From: Glandiceps talaboti
Lineage: Eukaryota > Hemichordata > Enteropneusta > Spengelidae
NCBI RefSeq assembly: GCF_964340395.1
Contig: NC_135569.1
Span: forward strand, 10,841,019 to 10,905,018
Reading direction: 5' to 3'
DNA length: 64,000 nt
Position numbers and translations under genes: made by a program. This document shows, piece by piece, positions 24,036 through 36,332 of this stretch. Positions within the stretch are counted from its first letter, which is position 1; each line of letters opens with the position of its first letter. Under the pieces are notes generated by a model. It saw only the letters and a program-made list of their open reading frames with translations. It was not told the DNA's origin and made no database searches.

Positions 24036-25382
24036 GAGCGAGCGAGAGACACTACAGCATCTTGTAATGAGTAGTTTACAGTACAGAATATGTGGACAGT
24101 TGAAAAAGTAATCTTAATATAACCAAACAATTCACAAAATTAAATCACTACACTAAGGGATTTTACGTTAGTGACCTTTTTACCACCAGGCTTTTACACT
24201 AATGTAGTGGCTTAAAATTCAAGTCCTTGAACACAAACGTCCAATTACTACAAACTACATCTTTGTCAAAATATCTCCTTGTTTCTCCTTGTTTGCTATT
24301 ACATGTACATGTACAGCTAGCTAGAAGTTCACGCTCCCCTGCAAAGTAGACTAACAAAGTACCATGAAATTAAAAAGTTCTCGCTAGCTACATGTCAAGC
24401 CAAGACTCCAAAAACCAACAACAGGTGACAATCTTGATAACTACAGCGGCTATACAGTGTATCATTTACTAAATTTCACATTATTCTATTTGACGATGGT
24501 CCTTCTTTTCTGCTAAACTTTAATATTTACAATAGACAACATCCCCTTCACGTTGCCTTCATAAATTACGCAGTCCTTCAGGGTTGTCTAGATATAATGG
24601 CACCTCTCACAACTAACTGTGACAACCAAGATATGTTTAACTACACAAACCGAAGTGACCATGTGAGCATCCCAAACCTGTACGGTCAATCAGCCACGCA
24701 GTCAGTCCTAACTGACCGATCAACAATTTGACCTTTGACACTAACGATTTGGTGATGACATTCCTGGGCCAATAATTGTTTCGTTTTATCAGAACCAACA
24801 CAAACACAAGAAGTGTTTAAACGGCTTGCTGAATAAAGTGTATTGTAGTATTGTAGTATTGTCACAAGTAGCACAGTTTCTGATAAAATGAAGGAAAATA
24901 TTTGAAAAAAAACACTAATTCACTCAATGCACTAACACAATGTTGTCATGGAAATGCATGATACATTTGCTGCATAATTTACAAACATATTTTTCCGATG
25001 AACAGTCACAAATAAACCTTAGACTAGATTTCCCTCTGGCAGTTTATATCATTCAAATTATAAATTTATTGAAATCCCCACGAATTAACCTGTAACTGGA
25101 GGCATAATATTTTATGTATACAAGTGTCCATTATGTTTTTTTACCAAACAAGGAAGCATTTACCTAATTCCTTGATGAATTATTTAAACAGAATGAAGAA
25201 CAAAATAACAAACATGAAAGATGGATCTATCATCGTCGTAAATCACAAGCCTCTTTTAGTCCAACACTGATTGCCTATTTTTCATCACATCTGCTGAAAA
25301 CTATATGCACTTAGTTTGCAAAAATGGAATGTTGAAAGAGTATATTTCTCTGTGTACAATGTACAACAAAACTGAAGATTTA

Positions 25383-25576
25383 CTGGGTTCAAACCCAGGT
25401 CTAAGTTTGATTATTACCCCTCGACGGTCTTACACAAGCTGTCATTGGTCAGAATCGAATCACATGATCTTCTTTAAATAGAGTACTGCCTAATACCTAC
25501 ACATACTGAGACTAATGCCCGGCACTATTGCTCACTGGAGTTATTTCAACCGCTGCCTTCGATTTGGGTATCAAAC
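25383..25576 (+). repeat. 194-bp tandem duplication, first unit
   Basis: The unit runs from CTGGGTTCAAACCCAGGTCT to GATTTGGGTATCAAAC. The second unit starts at 25577 with the same CTGGGTTCAAACCC and is split by a LINE. Its remaining part lies at 26165-26299 (GCTGTCATTGGTCAGAATCG through CTTCGATTTGGGTATCA). Confidence 0.9.
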
Positions 25577-26299
25577 CTGGGTTCAAACCCAGGTCTAAGT
25601 TTGATTATTACCCCTCGACGGTCTTACACAAATATGATCATGTCTCACCAGTATTACATAATCTTCATTGGTTACCTGTACGTCAACGTATTGCATACAA
25701 AATCTTGCTCGTCACCTACAAGGCTGTCAACAAACTCTCACCATCCTACATCATTGAACTAACACCCATACACAAGCCAACGCGTGCCCTACGTTCTAGT
25801 ACTCATCTTACACTTGCCATTCCACGTGTTGCAACTACCACGTACGGAGATCGCGCCTTCTCTGTTGCCGGTCCTAAGTTATGGAACTCTCTCCCAATTC
25901 ACATTAGGAGAGCGGTATCGATCGAAACATTCAAGTCCCAACTAAAGACATACTTGTTTACAAACTTTTAGAACATACTATACTTTTATATGCAGTAATC
26001 AGTAAGTTTTGTTTTTTAGTGAATTTCAAGTTGTCTTCTATGCAAATCAAGTTCGTGCTTTTTTTTTCTGCTTTTTTTTCTCAGTATTGTAAAGCACATT
26101 GAGGCTGTTGCGTAATGCGCTGATAAGAATTTATTATTATTATTATTATTATATTATTACACAAGCTGTCATTGGTCAGAATCGAATCACATGATCTTCT
26201 TTAAATAGAGTACTGCCTAATACCTACGCATACCGAGACTAATGCCCGGCACTATTGCTCACTGGAGTTATTTCAACTGCTGCCTTCGATTTGGGTATC
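25577..26299 (+). repeat. 194-bp tandem duplication, second unit interrupted by a LINE
   Basis: The left part at 25577-25631 and the right part at 26157-26299 together rebuild the unit at 25383. The break carries an 8-bp duplication (TTACACAA at 25624-25631 and 26157-26164) flanking the LINE at 25632-26156. A few substitutions separate the two units (ACACATACTG against ACGCATACCG). Confidence 0.88.
25632..26156 (+). mobile_element. 5'-truncated CR1/L2-like LINE
   Basis: The insert begins inside the ORF2 C-terminus and ends in a (TTA)n tail. The open frame to the stop at 25969-25971 encodes HDHVSPVLHNLHWLPVRQRI-like sequence (YDHVSPVLHNLHWLPVRQRI). It continues with YKILLVTYKAVN, YGDRAFSVAGPKLWNSLPIH and FKSQLKTYLF. 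This is the hallmark tail after the reverse-transcriptase domain of CR1/L2-type non-LTR elements. The 3' UTR includes GTAAAGCACATTGAGGC and ATGCGCTGATAAGAATTTAT. The upstream RT and endonuclease domains are absent. The frame is intact and the target-site duplication perfect, so the insertion is relatively young. Confidence 0.9.
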
Positions 26300-26334
26300 A
26301 TCTAAATTTTGGTATAGAGTGCCAACCCTTGTGC

Positions 26335-26530
26335 AGGCACTAAATTGTGATATTGCCCTCACAGGCACTAAATTGTGATATTGCCCTCACAGGCACTAAA
26401 TTGTGATATTGCTCTCCCAGGCACTAAATTGTGATATTGCCCTCACAGGCACTAAATTGTGATATTGCCCTCACAGGCACTAAATTGTGATATTGCTCTC
26501 CCAGGCACTAAATTGTGATATTACCCTCAC
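26335..26530. repeat. 28-bp minisatellite, 7 copies
   Basis: The unit is AGGCACTAAATTGTGATATT plus GCCCTCAC, with variants GCTCTCCC and ACCCTCAC. It directly follows the duplicated unit that the LINE interrupted. Confidence 0.95.
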
Positions 26531-26604
26531 TGGCATGTATCATTTATTTAATCAACATTTGCTACATTGAAAATTTGAGAATTATTCAGTTTGAGTGAAC
26601 AACA

Positions 26605-26765
26605 GAGTCACGTTTTCCCCGGGTACTCCGGTTTCCTCCTGCATTAACACTGAACCCATGAGAGTCAGCCATCACTGGAAGTCTTGGGCTATAAGAGTTT
26701 TAAAAAACTTTAAAGAATAATCCAGTATAAATAAAGATTACTATTATTATCATTATTATTTTAAT
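26605..26765 (+). mobile_element. SINE/LINE 3' tail fragment
   Basis: CCCCGGGTACTCCGGTTTCC then TCCTGCATTAACACTG is the conserved tail motif seen in many invertebrate SINEs. It is followed by AGTATAAATAAAGATTACTA and ATTATTATCATTATTATT. A related motif (GTTTCCCCAGTTACAGCGGT, TTCTCCTGCTGTAACACT) occurs in the tRNA-headed SINE at 38005-38220. Confidence 0.6.
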
Positions 26766-27557
26766 TATTACAAATTTTATATTTTATAAAATTACAAAAA
26801 CTATTTAAAAAACTGCTACTTGTACTGTATAAGTCACTAAAGTATTATTCATAGAGTTTCATCCAGTACAATATTTCTCTGAAGATGACTGAGATAGAAA
26901 AACATTTAACCACATAGTACTGAAAGCCTTCACGATTGATATCCATGGCACGACACAAAAACGGTAAAAAATACTCCATGCATGATACGAACTATGTTTC
27001 CATGGCAACAGAACTACACCATTATCAGACTTATAATTATTCCTTTGTGTTACCCAAATTCTATGCATGTTTTCATCTAATGAAAAAATGTAATGTATAT
27101 CACAAACTTTATAATGTAGACTTGAGGGATATATGGAATCTTCAGCTAGCACGTGAATAATAGCTTCTGTGTTAATTTACCAGTTCTATTATCAACCATC
27201 CCCCATGGACTACCTCCAATTTTCTAGCATTTGTTAACACATAATTACAGTTTTTATCTAGCGCAACCCACGAGATTGAAACATAAAGGTCATAAGGTAG
27301 GCATTCAGAAATACAAAAGTTTGTTCTTTACTTGTTCTCCTCTGAGGAATGCTTCATGATCTGTTTACCGATATTTGGATGGCTAGCTTTCTGTGAAGCA
27401 TTCAGGTGATAGACTTTTAATCCTATTAAGATCAGAACGATTTTTCACAGTAAGTCGGCTGAATGACATATTTTCTGTGTTGTTCAGACCCTGCTGGGTG
27501 AGTTTTCTTTAAAGCTGAACTCGCTGCTAATGGAATGTTTTTTGAAACTATTTTGTT

Positions 27558-27825
27558 TAGCCCCCCAAAAAAGAATTGCTTCTGGTCAGACCATGCACCA
27601 CTTAAATGCCCACACGTCGGTCTTCTTTTTTTCTTCACATTTGTCCAGCCCATGTAGTCTGCAGATCCGTGGGGAAACACAAAAATAACCCTCCCTACTT
27701 CAGTGAAGACAACTGCAGAGTCAATGCATGAACAAGCAAATGACATCTGCCCCACATACACACTTGCTCTAAAGTACTAACTAAAAAGAACAGTAAATGC
27801 CATACATAGTAGATTGATTGACAGG
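27558..27825 (-). repeat. Dispersed repeat family, copy 2 (inverted relative to 8921-9182)
   Basis: It starts with CCCCCCAAAAAAG and ends with AGTAGATTGATTGACAGG, the reverse complement of the 8921 copy. The 109-codon minus-strand reading frame (to 27761) is contained mostly within the repeat and is not treated as a gene. Confidence 0.85.
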
Positions 27826-28169
27826 ATCACGATGGTCCATTTAATAGCTTTGACTCGCTTTGGGGAAAAGCACTATAAATGCCTTACTTTTAAAGATGGG
27901 TCAATGTCTTTATATTGAAGCACCTTTCAACAACTGTAAATTCGGTAACAGAGGCAGTCATGTTCGACCTCTGTGATTGGTCAATTTGCTGCTTGATAAT
28001 GACATGTTGTATACATTTGAAGGCAATCAAGGATATTCAAGTTTCAATGACTTTCCTTCAAGGCACTGATTTTGTGATCATAAATGCCTTGATTATTCAA
28101 GATGTCAAAACTTGCAAAAGGGTACAACCTTCACTTTTATATTCATCATCATATCAAAATGACCATCTG

Positions 28170-28285
28170 TAACGAAAATTTCTACTCACAGTCAAAATCT
28201 TTCTTGGAAATGAATCCCAAATTTCCGCTAACGTTTCATCAACATCGTCAGAGGTGTACACTACAAGTTTTTAATTAAACAGTAT
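28170..28285 (+). repeat. Dispersed repeat (partner at 34380-34500)
   Basis: GAAAATTTCTACTCACAG, TCAAAATCTTTCTTGGAAAT, GAATCCCAAATT and CATCAACATCGTCAGAGGTG match 34378-34500 (GAAAATTTCTACTCACAGAT, TTCTTGGAAGTGAATCATAA, CTCATTAGCATTGTCAAGG). Confidence 0.65.
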
Positions 28286-28590
28286 CATTTATACACAAAA
28301 ATTCTGTTGTCAAATAGTTTACAATGATTATTTTTATGGTCTCAATCCAAAAAAATCAGAATTATAAAAAAAATTTACAAAAAATAACAATTTTGTGAAC
28401 TGACTTGTGGCAGAAAGGGGTTTGATAATCTGAAGATTTTCAACTCAGGCACAATATATTCACTGCAGATTGATATTGTACCTCAAGGGAAAAGTTTCTT
28501 GAAACGCCTCAAGTGAAGTCATATCTCTTTTCACAGAACATCCACTGGACATACATGTATTTCTCAAAAATGTTGACGTGTGTAATTTGT

Positions 28591-28703
28591 GAGGAAAGCA
28601 GTAGTGCTCTATGATTAACCAAGTAACCTATACCATGTATACCCCCAAGGTAAACACAGACAGGAAGTAGAGCGCCACCATGGCAAATTTTGTAAAGGCC
28701 TAT
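28591..28703 (-). mobile_element. MITE family A, partial copy 3
   Basis: It keeps the GAGGAAAGCAGTAGTGCTCT end-proximal part, ATACCCCCAAGGTAAACACA and CAGGAAGTAGAGCGCCACCA, ending TGTAAAGGCCTATT. The distal half, which carries GAGGGCGCTGT in full copies, is missing. Confidence 0.82.
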
Positions 28704-28794
28704 TGTTGTCACTGAAAGCCTACATGTTATGATGTATCAAACTCAGTAGAACTATTAGTCCAGGGCAATGATACACACCCAACAATGGTAGCCT

Positions 28795-29575
28795 GTTTAC
28801 TCCACTGTTGAGATACATCGTTAGCTGTTCATACCTCCAAGCTGTCGCATTCTCCTGTTCACTATGCTGTCAAGATACATCATTACTTGCATACCTCCCA
28901 GTCCTCATATTCTCCTGTTTATTGCACTGTCAAGATCCATACATCATTAGCAGGTTGTACCTCCTAGCCCTCGTCTATGCGTGTTTACTGTGCTGTCAAG
29001 ATATATCATTAGCTCGCCATATCTCCTAGCCCTCGTATTCTCCTGTTTACTGTACTGTCGAGATACATCATTAGCTGGTCATACCTCCTAGCCCTTGTCT
29101 AGCCTGTTTACTGCACTGTTGAGATACATCATTAGCTGGTCATACCTCCTAGCCCTTGTCTAGTCTGTTTACTGTACAGTCAATATACATCATTACCTGG
29201 TCATACCTCCAAGCCTTTGTCTAGCCTGTTTACTGCACCGTCTAGATACATCATTACCTGGTCGTACCTCCTTGCCCTCATCTAGCCTGTTTACTGCACT
29301 GTCAATTACCTGGTCATACATCCTAGCTCCTGTCTAGCCTGTTTACTGCACTGTTGAGATACATCATTACCTGGTCGTACCTCCTTGCCCTCATCTAGCC
29401 TGTTTACTGTACTGTCTAGATACATGATTCATTAGCTGGTCGTACCTCCTAGCCCTTGTCTAGTCTGTTTACTGCACTGTCACGATACATCATTACCTGG
29501 TCGTACCTCCTTGCCCTCGTCTAGCCTGTTTACTGTACTGTCTAGATACATCATTCGATGGTCATACATTGTACC
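28795..29575. repeat. Degenerate minisatellite of about 60 bp, about 13 units
   Basis: The consensus is GTTTACTGCACTGTCGAGAT, ACATCATTAGCTGGTCATAC, CTCCTAGCCCTTGTCTAGCC, T. Units vary by substitution and by short indels; one lacks the ACATCATT segment near 29300-29310. A single related unit appears near 43350-43430 (GCGCTGTTAAGATATCTCCG, TAGCTGGTGGTACCTCCTTG). Confidence 0.93.
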
Positions 29576-29599
29576 ACCTAGCCGCCTCCTAGCCCTCGT

Positions 29600-29690
29600 G
29601 TAACCCATACCATGTATACCCCCAAGGTACACACATATACAGGAAGTATCGGTACAGCGCCACCATGGCAAATTTTGGAAAGGCCTATTC
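29600..29690 (-). mobile_element. MITE family A, partial copy 4
   Basis: TAACCCATACCATGTATACC, CCCAAGGTACACACA, GCGCCACCATGGCAAATTTT and GGAAAGGCCTATTC mark the same half retained in copy 3. It abuts the end of the 60-bp array. Confidence 0.82.
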
Positions 29691-30126
29691 CATACATTAC
29701 TAGCCTGTTTACCATGCTGGTGTTAAGTACAACACCTTTATACCATAAATATATGGATAAAAGTGTGGGATAATTACACTATCGCTATAGCAACAGCTGC
29801 TGTATCTCTGGGGGTTTTCTTTAAAGTTACTTAACATCAATAGAAACTGTATAATCCTTGTTAAACTCTGAAGCTGTTTTACTTTTACTTTTAAATAAGT
29901 CGCTTAAATCTACATGTATCTATTCCTTTAGGGTGAATGACCTTTCAAAAGCAAAACATTCACTCGCTATTCACTTGTATTTTGTATCAGCATTTCAGAT
30001 AAAACACACATGTACACAATTCTCTTTACAACAAAACATACTTCTTGATATTCTACCTCATTATCATATCACGGGACCACTCAATGCGTAAGATAATTCA
30101 GTAGAATTTCAATCAAAACTGTATGT

Positions 30127-30200
30127 CTGTATCTATATCTGTATCTGTATTTGTACCTCTATCTGTATCTGTATTTGTACCTGTATCTGTATCTGTATAC
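30127..30200. repeat. (CTGTAT)n hexanucleotide repeat
   Basis: About 12 imperfect CTGTAT units have TTTGTACC interruptions. The Tyr-Arg frame on the minus strand is an artefact. Confidence 0.93.
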
Positions 30201-30824
30201 AGAAATACCAGCTAAACTTCTCATGGATATTCCACCTTGGAGGACAGGGAGGGGGCTGTATACACATTCAAAACACAAAACCTGGTAACCATGCAGTAGC
30301 AACGTTATTAGGGAGCATGTCAAATAACACCCAACACTCTCCAACACTCCCCAACAAAAAGGGCCTTTGGCAATAACACACTTCTAACATACAACAATAT
30401 ACAAACTAGGTTAGCCCTATGGCTAGTGAAAAATTAACACAATGACCTTCGAGTTCAACCAACACAAGTTGTTTGCTACATCAAATTCAAACACTCTCTT
30501 TACATGTCTAACACTTGGATTACAATAAGTGATTTCTAAACGAAATGGAAGTGTTTTTGAAGTGAAATGTAAGTGCAGTAAAAAATTGCACATTTGACCT
30601 CAACAGATAATAAATTTAGTTTCTAACAAATTCCTTGGTGTGTATTCAAAACAGAAGTTGTACAAACAAAACATGGTGCTAGTTATGTTTTTGTGTCTGT
30701 TCTCTTTCTATTCAGTATCTGAGTGAAGGCAGCAGTTACTGACAAATCAAATATTTTCATACATGTAGTTCCAATACCATGGTGTTATGATTTACACTGT
30801 TATCTTAACACATTACATACATAC

Positions 30825-31385
30825 ATGCTGTATTGACCAATCAAAGATCCACATAGATGCGAGAGGCAAGTATTGACCAATCACAGATCCACATAGATGT
30901 GAGAGGCAAGTATTGACCAATAATAGTGCCACACTGCTACATGCATCTTAGAGAAATAGCATGTATACAGTATAGACCAATCATAACTCGGCATAGATCT
31001 TTGAGACATGTACATTAACTTAACCAATCAAATATCAACACAAATATGATAGGCATGTATTGGCCAATCAAATATCAACACCTGTGTGAGAGATATGTAT
31101 CGGCCAATCAAATATCAATACAAGTGTGAGGCATGTATTGGCCAATCACATATCAACACATATGTAAGAGACATGTATTTATAATAGCCAATCAAATATC
31201 AATACAAGTGCGAGAGGCATGTATTGGCCAATCACACATCAACACATATGTGAGAGACACGTTTTGGCCAATCAAATATCAATACAAGTGTGAGAGGCAT
31301 GTAATATCAACACATATGTGAGAGACATGTGTTGGCCAATCAAATATCAACACATACGTGAGAGGCATGTGTTGACCAATCAAAT
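30825..31385. repeat. Minisatellite of about 43 bp with a CCAATCA in most units, about 12 units
   Basis: The unit is approximately GTATTGGCCAATCAAATATC followed by AACACATATGTGAGAGGCAT. Early units read TTGACCAATCACAGATCCAC, ATAGATG. Nearly all units keep CCAATCA or CCAATCAC, and one reads CCAATAAT. Unit length varies by a few bases. Confidence 0.93.
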
Positions 31386-31892
31386 ATCCAGTGCAGCACT
31401 GACATAGCTGTATGTATCTGGACAGGGTATTCAACTGTTCCCATTTGTTTTGTTATGTGGGGTTAAGATTAGATTCACCTCTGAGTTGACATAACTAGTA
31501 CAAAGTGAACCCTCTACATGTATTTAACTACCCCATCATTGAGTACTAAACACAATTTATGACAGGCAAGCATACCTCCTGACATATTAAGTATATTTAA
31601 ACCTAATTTGTTAAGCTATTTCGTGTCACAAAAACAACTTTAAATAATTTCCACTAACAAAATCCACCTGATGGCATTTTGATTATCTTTTTCTCCATCA
31701 ACAACATGTCATATGAATGTGAAGGACATTGGAATATTTCACATAAATCTACAAAGCTAACGGCAAATATCTCAGACACAGACATTTACGATGGTGATCA
31801 GATATAAGGACGGCAATAAATGCCGTATTGATGATAATTAACATGTAGATATCGCTGTTTGAACTTTTGTGTGTATAGTTCACTGATATACA

Positions 31893-32270
31893 CGTTAAGC
31901 CTTAAAAATAAATTTGTTTGGTTCCAGTTAGTCGACCCCACCTAGTTTTCACTACCGACCTTCAACTTTGTTTAACATATTCAAGGAAAAAAATAATAAA
32001 ATCAGCAAAAATGTGAAGCCTCAAGAGAAATAATGGATGCCGAAACTGACATCAACTTAAAAAGACAATATAAAACTGTTCTTCCAATCTGTAATGGCTG
32101 TACATCTGATGAGAAGAAACTAATAACACAGAGACCATATGGAAAACAACGGAAAACACATACAAAAAATATATAAAAAAAAAATAAAATAAAAAATCTA
32201 CCTACCCCACCACCCCTATTCTAAAATTGAGCGTAAACGGAACCACATGATTTTTTTTGTTTGGCCTAGA
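31893..32270 (+). mobile_element. MITE family B, copy 2
   Basis: It starts TTAAGCCTTAAAAATAAATT then TGTTTGGTTCC, and ends GTAAACGGAACCACATGATT then TTTTTTGTTTGGCC, so the ends are inverted repeats. The interior carries ACTGTTCTTCCAATCTGTAA, TGGCTGTACATCTGATG and AACACAGAGACCATATGGAA, as in the other copies. Confidence 0.9.
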
Positions 32271-32509
32271 GTCAAAACAATGTATTCCATTGGATGGGCA
32301 TACATCATTCCATCATTTTCAAACTAGAGTTAGTGATTTATAATGGCTGATTGAACGGAACTTTAATTACATTCCCAGTGACGACGCATAATATATTTGA
32401 TTTAGAACCACAGACACTGTCATGCATACACTACGAGGCTCCATACAATTCAATAATCTCATCTCAGTACTTCAGGAGTGCCATATGTTGGCTCTATAAT
32501 CATATTCTT

Positions 32510-32672
32510 GACCTTTTCAGCCTTTTCATGCACAAACATACAAAATGTATTTTCGACAAAATTTTATTATTTTTCTGAAATTTTTTAACACATTTTCAGC
32601 CTTTTTCCTAAACATATTTAGGCAAAATTTTATCATTTTTCTGAAATTTTTTGACATATTAACATTTTCTTT
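32510..32672. repeat. Two tandem units of about 82 bp
   Basis: Both units contain TCAGCCTTTT, CAAAATTTTAT and ATTTTTCTGAAATTTTTT then (A)ACA. The surrounding 32.6-33.1 kb is very AT-rich, with no coding signal. Confidence 0.75.
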
Positions 32673-33404
32673 TACCAGAATGACAAAAAAATAACACATA
32701 AAATGATCTATCCCATATTTTGGTTAATAAAGTGAAAATTTAATATTTTCCAGATCCAATGAATATTTCCAAAAAAAATAATTTGTATTCTGAAATTTCT
32801 GAAAATTATAGATTGGATTTCATAAATGTTACATTCTTTTACTTCACCATTTTTTTTCAGGTGAAGCATAGATCCTAAATAAATATCTGCCAATGGCACT
32901 GAAGTACGACTGATGTATATGTACAACTTTTGTGGTTTTGCTCTTCATACCTAATATTTCTGACCAATATGCCTAAACTAATATTTTTCATCAATTCAAC
33001 TAACATTTTTTATAATTTTTATCAACTTTTTTTGTCATTTTTTACAAATGTTCTCATTCATTTCTTAAACCAATATCTCCCCATGTACCTATAATTTTCG
33101 ATAAATTTCCAATACCTTTTCAAAACCTTGTATTCTCATCGGCTAATTCAATTTTGCAGTAGAAGAGTTGTTACTGATAAATTCAAATACATGTACATTA
33201 AAAATGAATTCATTTTTTCAGACAATGCATTAATAAATTTCTCATGCAGGTCCTTCATAATGAAGATTAAAACTTAATTATTCATAAATTTGACACCTTC
33301 ATTAAAGGTGAAAAAAGACGAATTCCCAAGGCTTTTTTTTTATATTATTATGTGCTTCCTAATTTCAATATCTTTGATAACCTGAACTGCACATGCTCGC
33401 AAAA

Positions 33405-33640
33405 AAAAAAAAAACGGACACTTCTTGCTGATTGGTCAAAAACACCCCATGTGACCTTCAACATTTTGTCACCTAAATTTCACATGCAAGCAAAAACAAC
33501 AGAACACTTCTTGCTGATTGGTCAAAAAACCGCATGTGACCTGCAATATTTTTTGTGATCTAAATTTCACACACTAGCAAAACAACAGGACACTTCTTGC
33601 TGATTGGTTAAAACCACACCATGTGATCTTCAAATATTTA
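33405..33640. repeat. Tandem repeat of about 87 bp, three units
   Basis: Units share GGACACTTCTTGCTGATTGG, TCAAAAACA, CCATGTGACCTTCAA and CCTAAATTTCACATGCAAGC. Each unit carries one TGATTGGT (an inverted CCAAT). Confidence 0.9.
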
Positions 33641-33894
33641 GTACCAATATTTGCAAAAAATAACATCCACAATATTAGAATACAATGTATCTAAATTTCA
33701 AAAAGTTCATTTGCAACCATGAAATTTCCTTTCCTTCATCTGCAAAAAATATGATAGCAGCCATTTCCTTAGCCAGTTCACTGCTATGTTGAATGAATAC
33801 ATCATAGCTGGTCAATGTCAAGTTGGTAGTGCCTACTACCATGACAACTAGTCAGACTATTGTTATTCAAATGAAGTCATTCAGTAAATGAACA

Positions 33895-34065
33895 CAAGTT
33901 GCCTCCTAAGGAAAATGTATTTAGGTCTAAACTTTCATCTTTTAAAAAGAAAACTACAATGGTCTAAAATGGAGGATCGATTTTTGGTCAAAGTGGGTCT
34001 AAAATGGGGCCTGGGGTTTCCAGCACTGGCCACACATCCCTACTAGAGCTGGTCACTGGTACCTT
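33895..34065 (+). repeat. Dispersed 'TCTAAAATGG' repeat, copy 3
   Basis: From GTTGCCTCCTAAGGAAAATG to TAGAGCTGGTCACTGGTACC this is the inverse of 18431-18600 and matches 20955-21105. Confidence 0.82.
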
Positions 34066-34497
34066 CCTGGGCAACCAGTTCATGATGTATCTGGACAGCA
34101 TAATAATCAGGCTACTATAACCTTGAAAAACCTACTTGAAGGTATTATTCCATTACACTAATTGGAAAGATTAAAATACATATTGAATATGAAGCAAATT
34201 AGAATAAATTCATCAATTATATTAAAATTAATGAAGTACCCTCTAGCACTATTTATATTTCCCACACAAAAACTATGAGTACACATTATCATTGCCATCC
34301 ATCTTTTAATATTTACACAAATTTGTCTTGTTCTTTTTCAATATTCATTCTCTGTAAATTTATGAAATATTTACCAAATGAAAATTTCTACTCACAGATT
34401 CAAAATATTTCTTGGAAGTGAATCATAAATTATGGTTGACATCTCATTAGCATTGTCAAGGCAATAGATTTGCTGGTTTTTGACCTAAAAGCTGTTA

Positions 34498-34527
34498 ACA
34501 CACATACACACACACACATACATACAT

Positions 34528-34614
<87 letters not shown>

Positions 34615-34773
34615 TATATACATACATACATACATACACACATACACACATACACACACACCACACATACACAGATACATACATACACACATTCATACAC
34701 ACATACATATACACACAAATATGTACGTCATACACACTCACATACACACACACATGCATGCGCATGCACACAC

Positions 34774-34829
<56 letters not shown>

Positions 34830-34832
34830 CTG
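34498..34832. repeat. (CA)n / (CATA)n compound microsatellite
   Basis: About 335 bp is made of CATA tetramers and two long pure CA tracts (about 34545-34600 and 34780-34828). Frames on both strands are artefacts. Confidence 0.97.
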
Positions 34833-36119
34833 CACACATACATTTCACCAGCACCACTAAAGCTCAGTTCAGTTGTGCTAAAAATGTGTTGACTGTGAAT
34901 AGATATTTCCATTTCATACAGAATATCAACTTTTAAGCGACTACGCAGAATTCCTGACATCACCAGCAACATTCAGTCAACTCTTGTATTTGAAGACAGC
35001 AAGGACTGATTATCTGTGATCTAGATAACCAATTGATTATCTCTCAATGTGATCGCAGTATGATAAACAAGATCGATGTTTATTACCATAGCAACTACAT
35101 GAAAGGTCAAAGACTGCTCTACACAAAGTCAATAAACTGGAGCTCCTGTCCTGATTATCTCATTTCAAAAATGCATCCCATAATTTCAAAATTTTGTAAT
35201 GACAATTTCATTAACTGAAAATTCCTTTCTGATGCATGTAAATTTAGATGGCTCACTTAAGTTATGTAGTTATATACTATGCATTAGTTTTCACAGGTAG
35301 AGCTGGTATGCGTGTACATTGTATTATAGTGACTAGAATTATTCCTCCAATTAGATAATCTCAGAAAAGTCCATGTTGGTTTAGCCTACATGTACCTGTA
35401 GAAGACTTGAAGTACTACTGTTATTACACTATTTTATTTATCCTAACTGCCATGCTGCTTTTTTCAATTTTTGCATAAATTTCTATTATGCAAATTTATG
35501 CAAAAAATATTAAACCATTATGCAAATGAGTCACCCCACCATCAAAACAATCCAAGGAAAGGTTTTCTCCCAGGGTTTTCTTTATTAAATTTGGACAGAA
35601 ATTTGATAAAACTGATATGAAACACTTGAAACCTTCTTCACTATTAACTACTAAGATATATAATTGAAAGAAAATTCCAACACTTTTACTCCGTCACACA
35701 CACAATACCAATATGTTGATAACACATGGTACGTAACTAGGTTGTGGTAACCAATGATGAACAATGTCAGTGTAAACATTGACATTAGGCGACCAGCTAC
35801 TGATATTTACAAAAGAGCTGCCATCACTTCATTGATAATAGACCAGCCTAATGTATGTCAGACATTTAAGACTAAACCCAATATCTCATATTGTGTAGTC
35901 ACTCACAATTTACACAAGCTTGCTTCTATAATGTATCATTGCTTTTTTACTGGTTTTAAGTTCACTTTATATAGTGTACATTGTATATTGTGTGTGTACT
36001 ATGTGTTTGAGTGTTGTTTTTGTATTCATGTGTATGAGTATATATATTCAATGTACATTTCTACATAATGGATATTTAAGTACATGTAGGATACATGTAG
36101 ATTCCACCTCCTTGGACAC

Positions 36120-36261
36120 ACAAGCATGCATGCATGTATGCACGCATGCATGCATGCACACACGTGGTGCACACACACACACACAGTCACATGTGTGCAC
36201 ATGCATGCACACATACGTGCATACACTCATGTGCACACACACAGTGTGCACACATGCACCA

Positions 36262-36331
<70 letters not shown>

Positions 36332-36332
36332 C
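36120..36332. repeat. (GCAT)n and (CA)n compound microsatellite
   Basis: ACAAGCATGCATGCATGTAT is followed by CA-rich sequence with GTGTGCAC palindromes and then a pure (CA) tract at about 36265-36330. Confidence 0.95.

Noticed and set aside
27915-28172. 85-codon plus-strand frame
   Set aside because: No domain, no splice sites and no repeat copies. It is consistent with a chance frame in AT-rich DNA.
35754-36068. 104-codon plus-strand frame
   Set aside because: No recognised domain, and it runs into a microsatellite-rich segment. Treated as chance.
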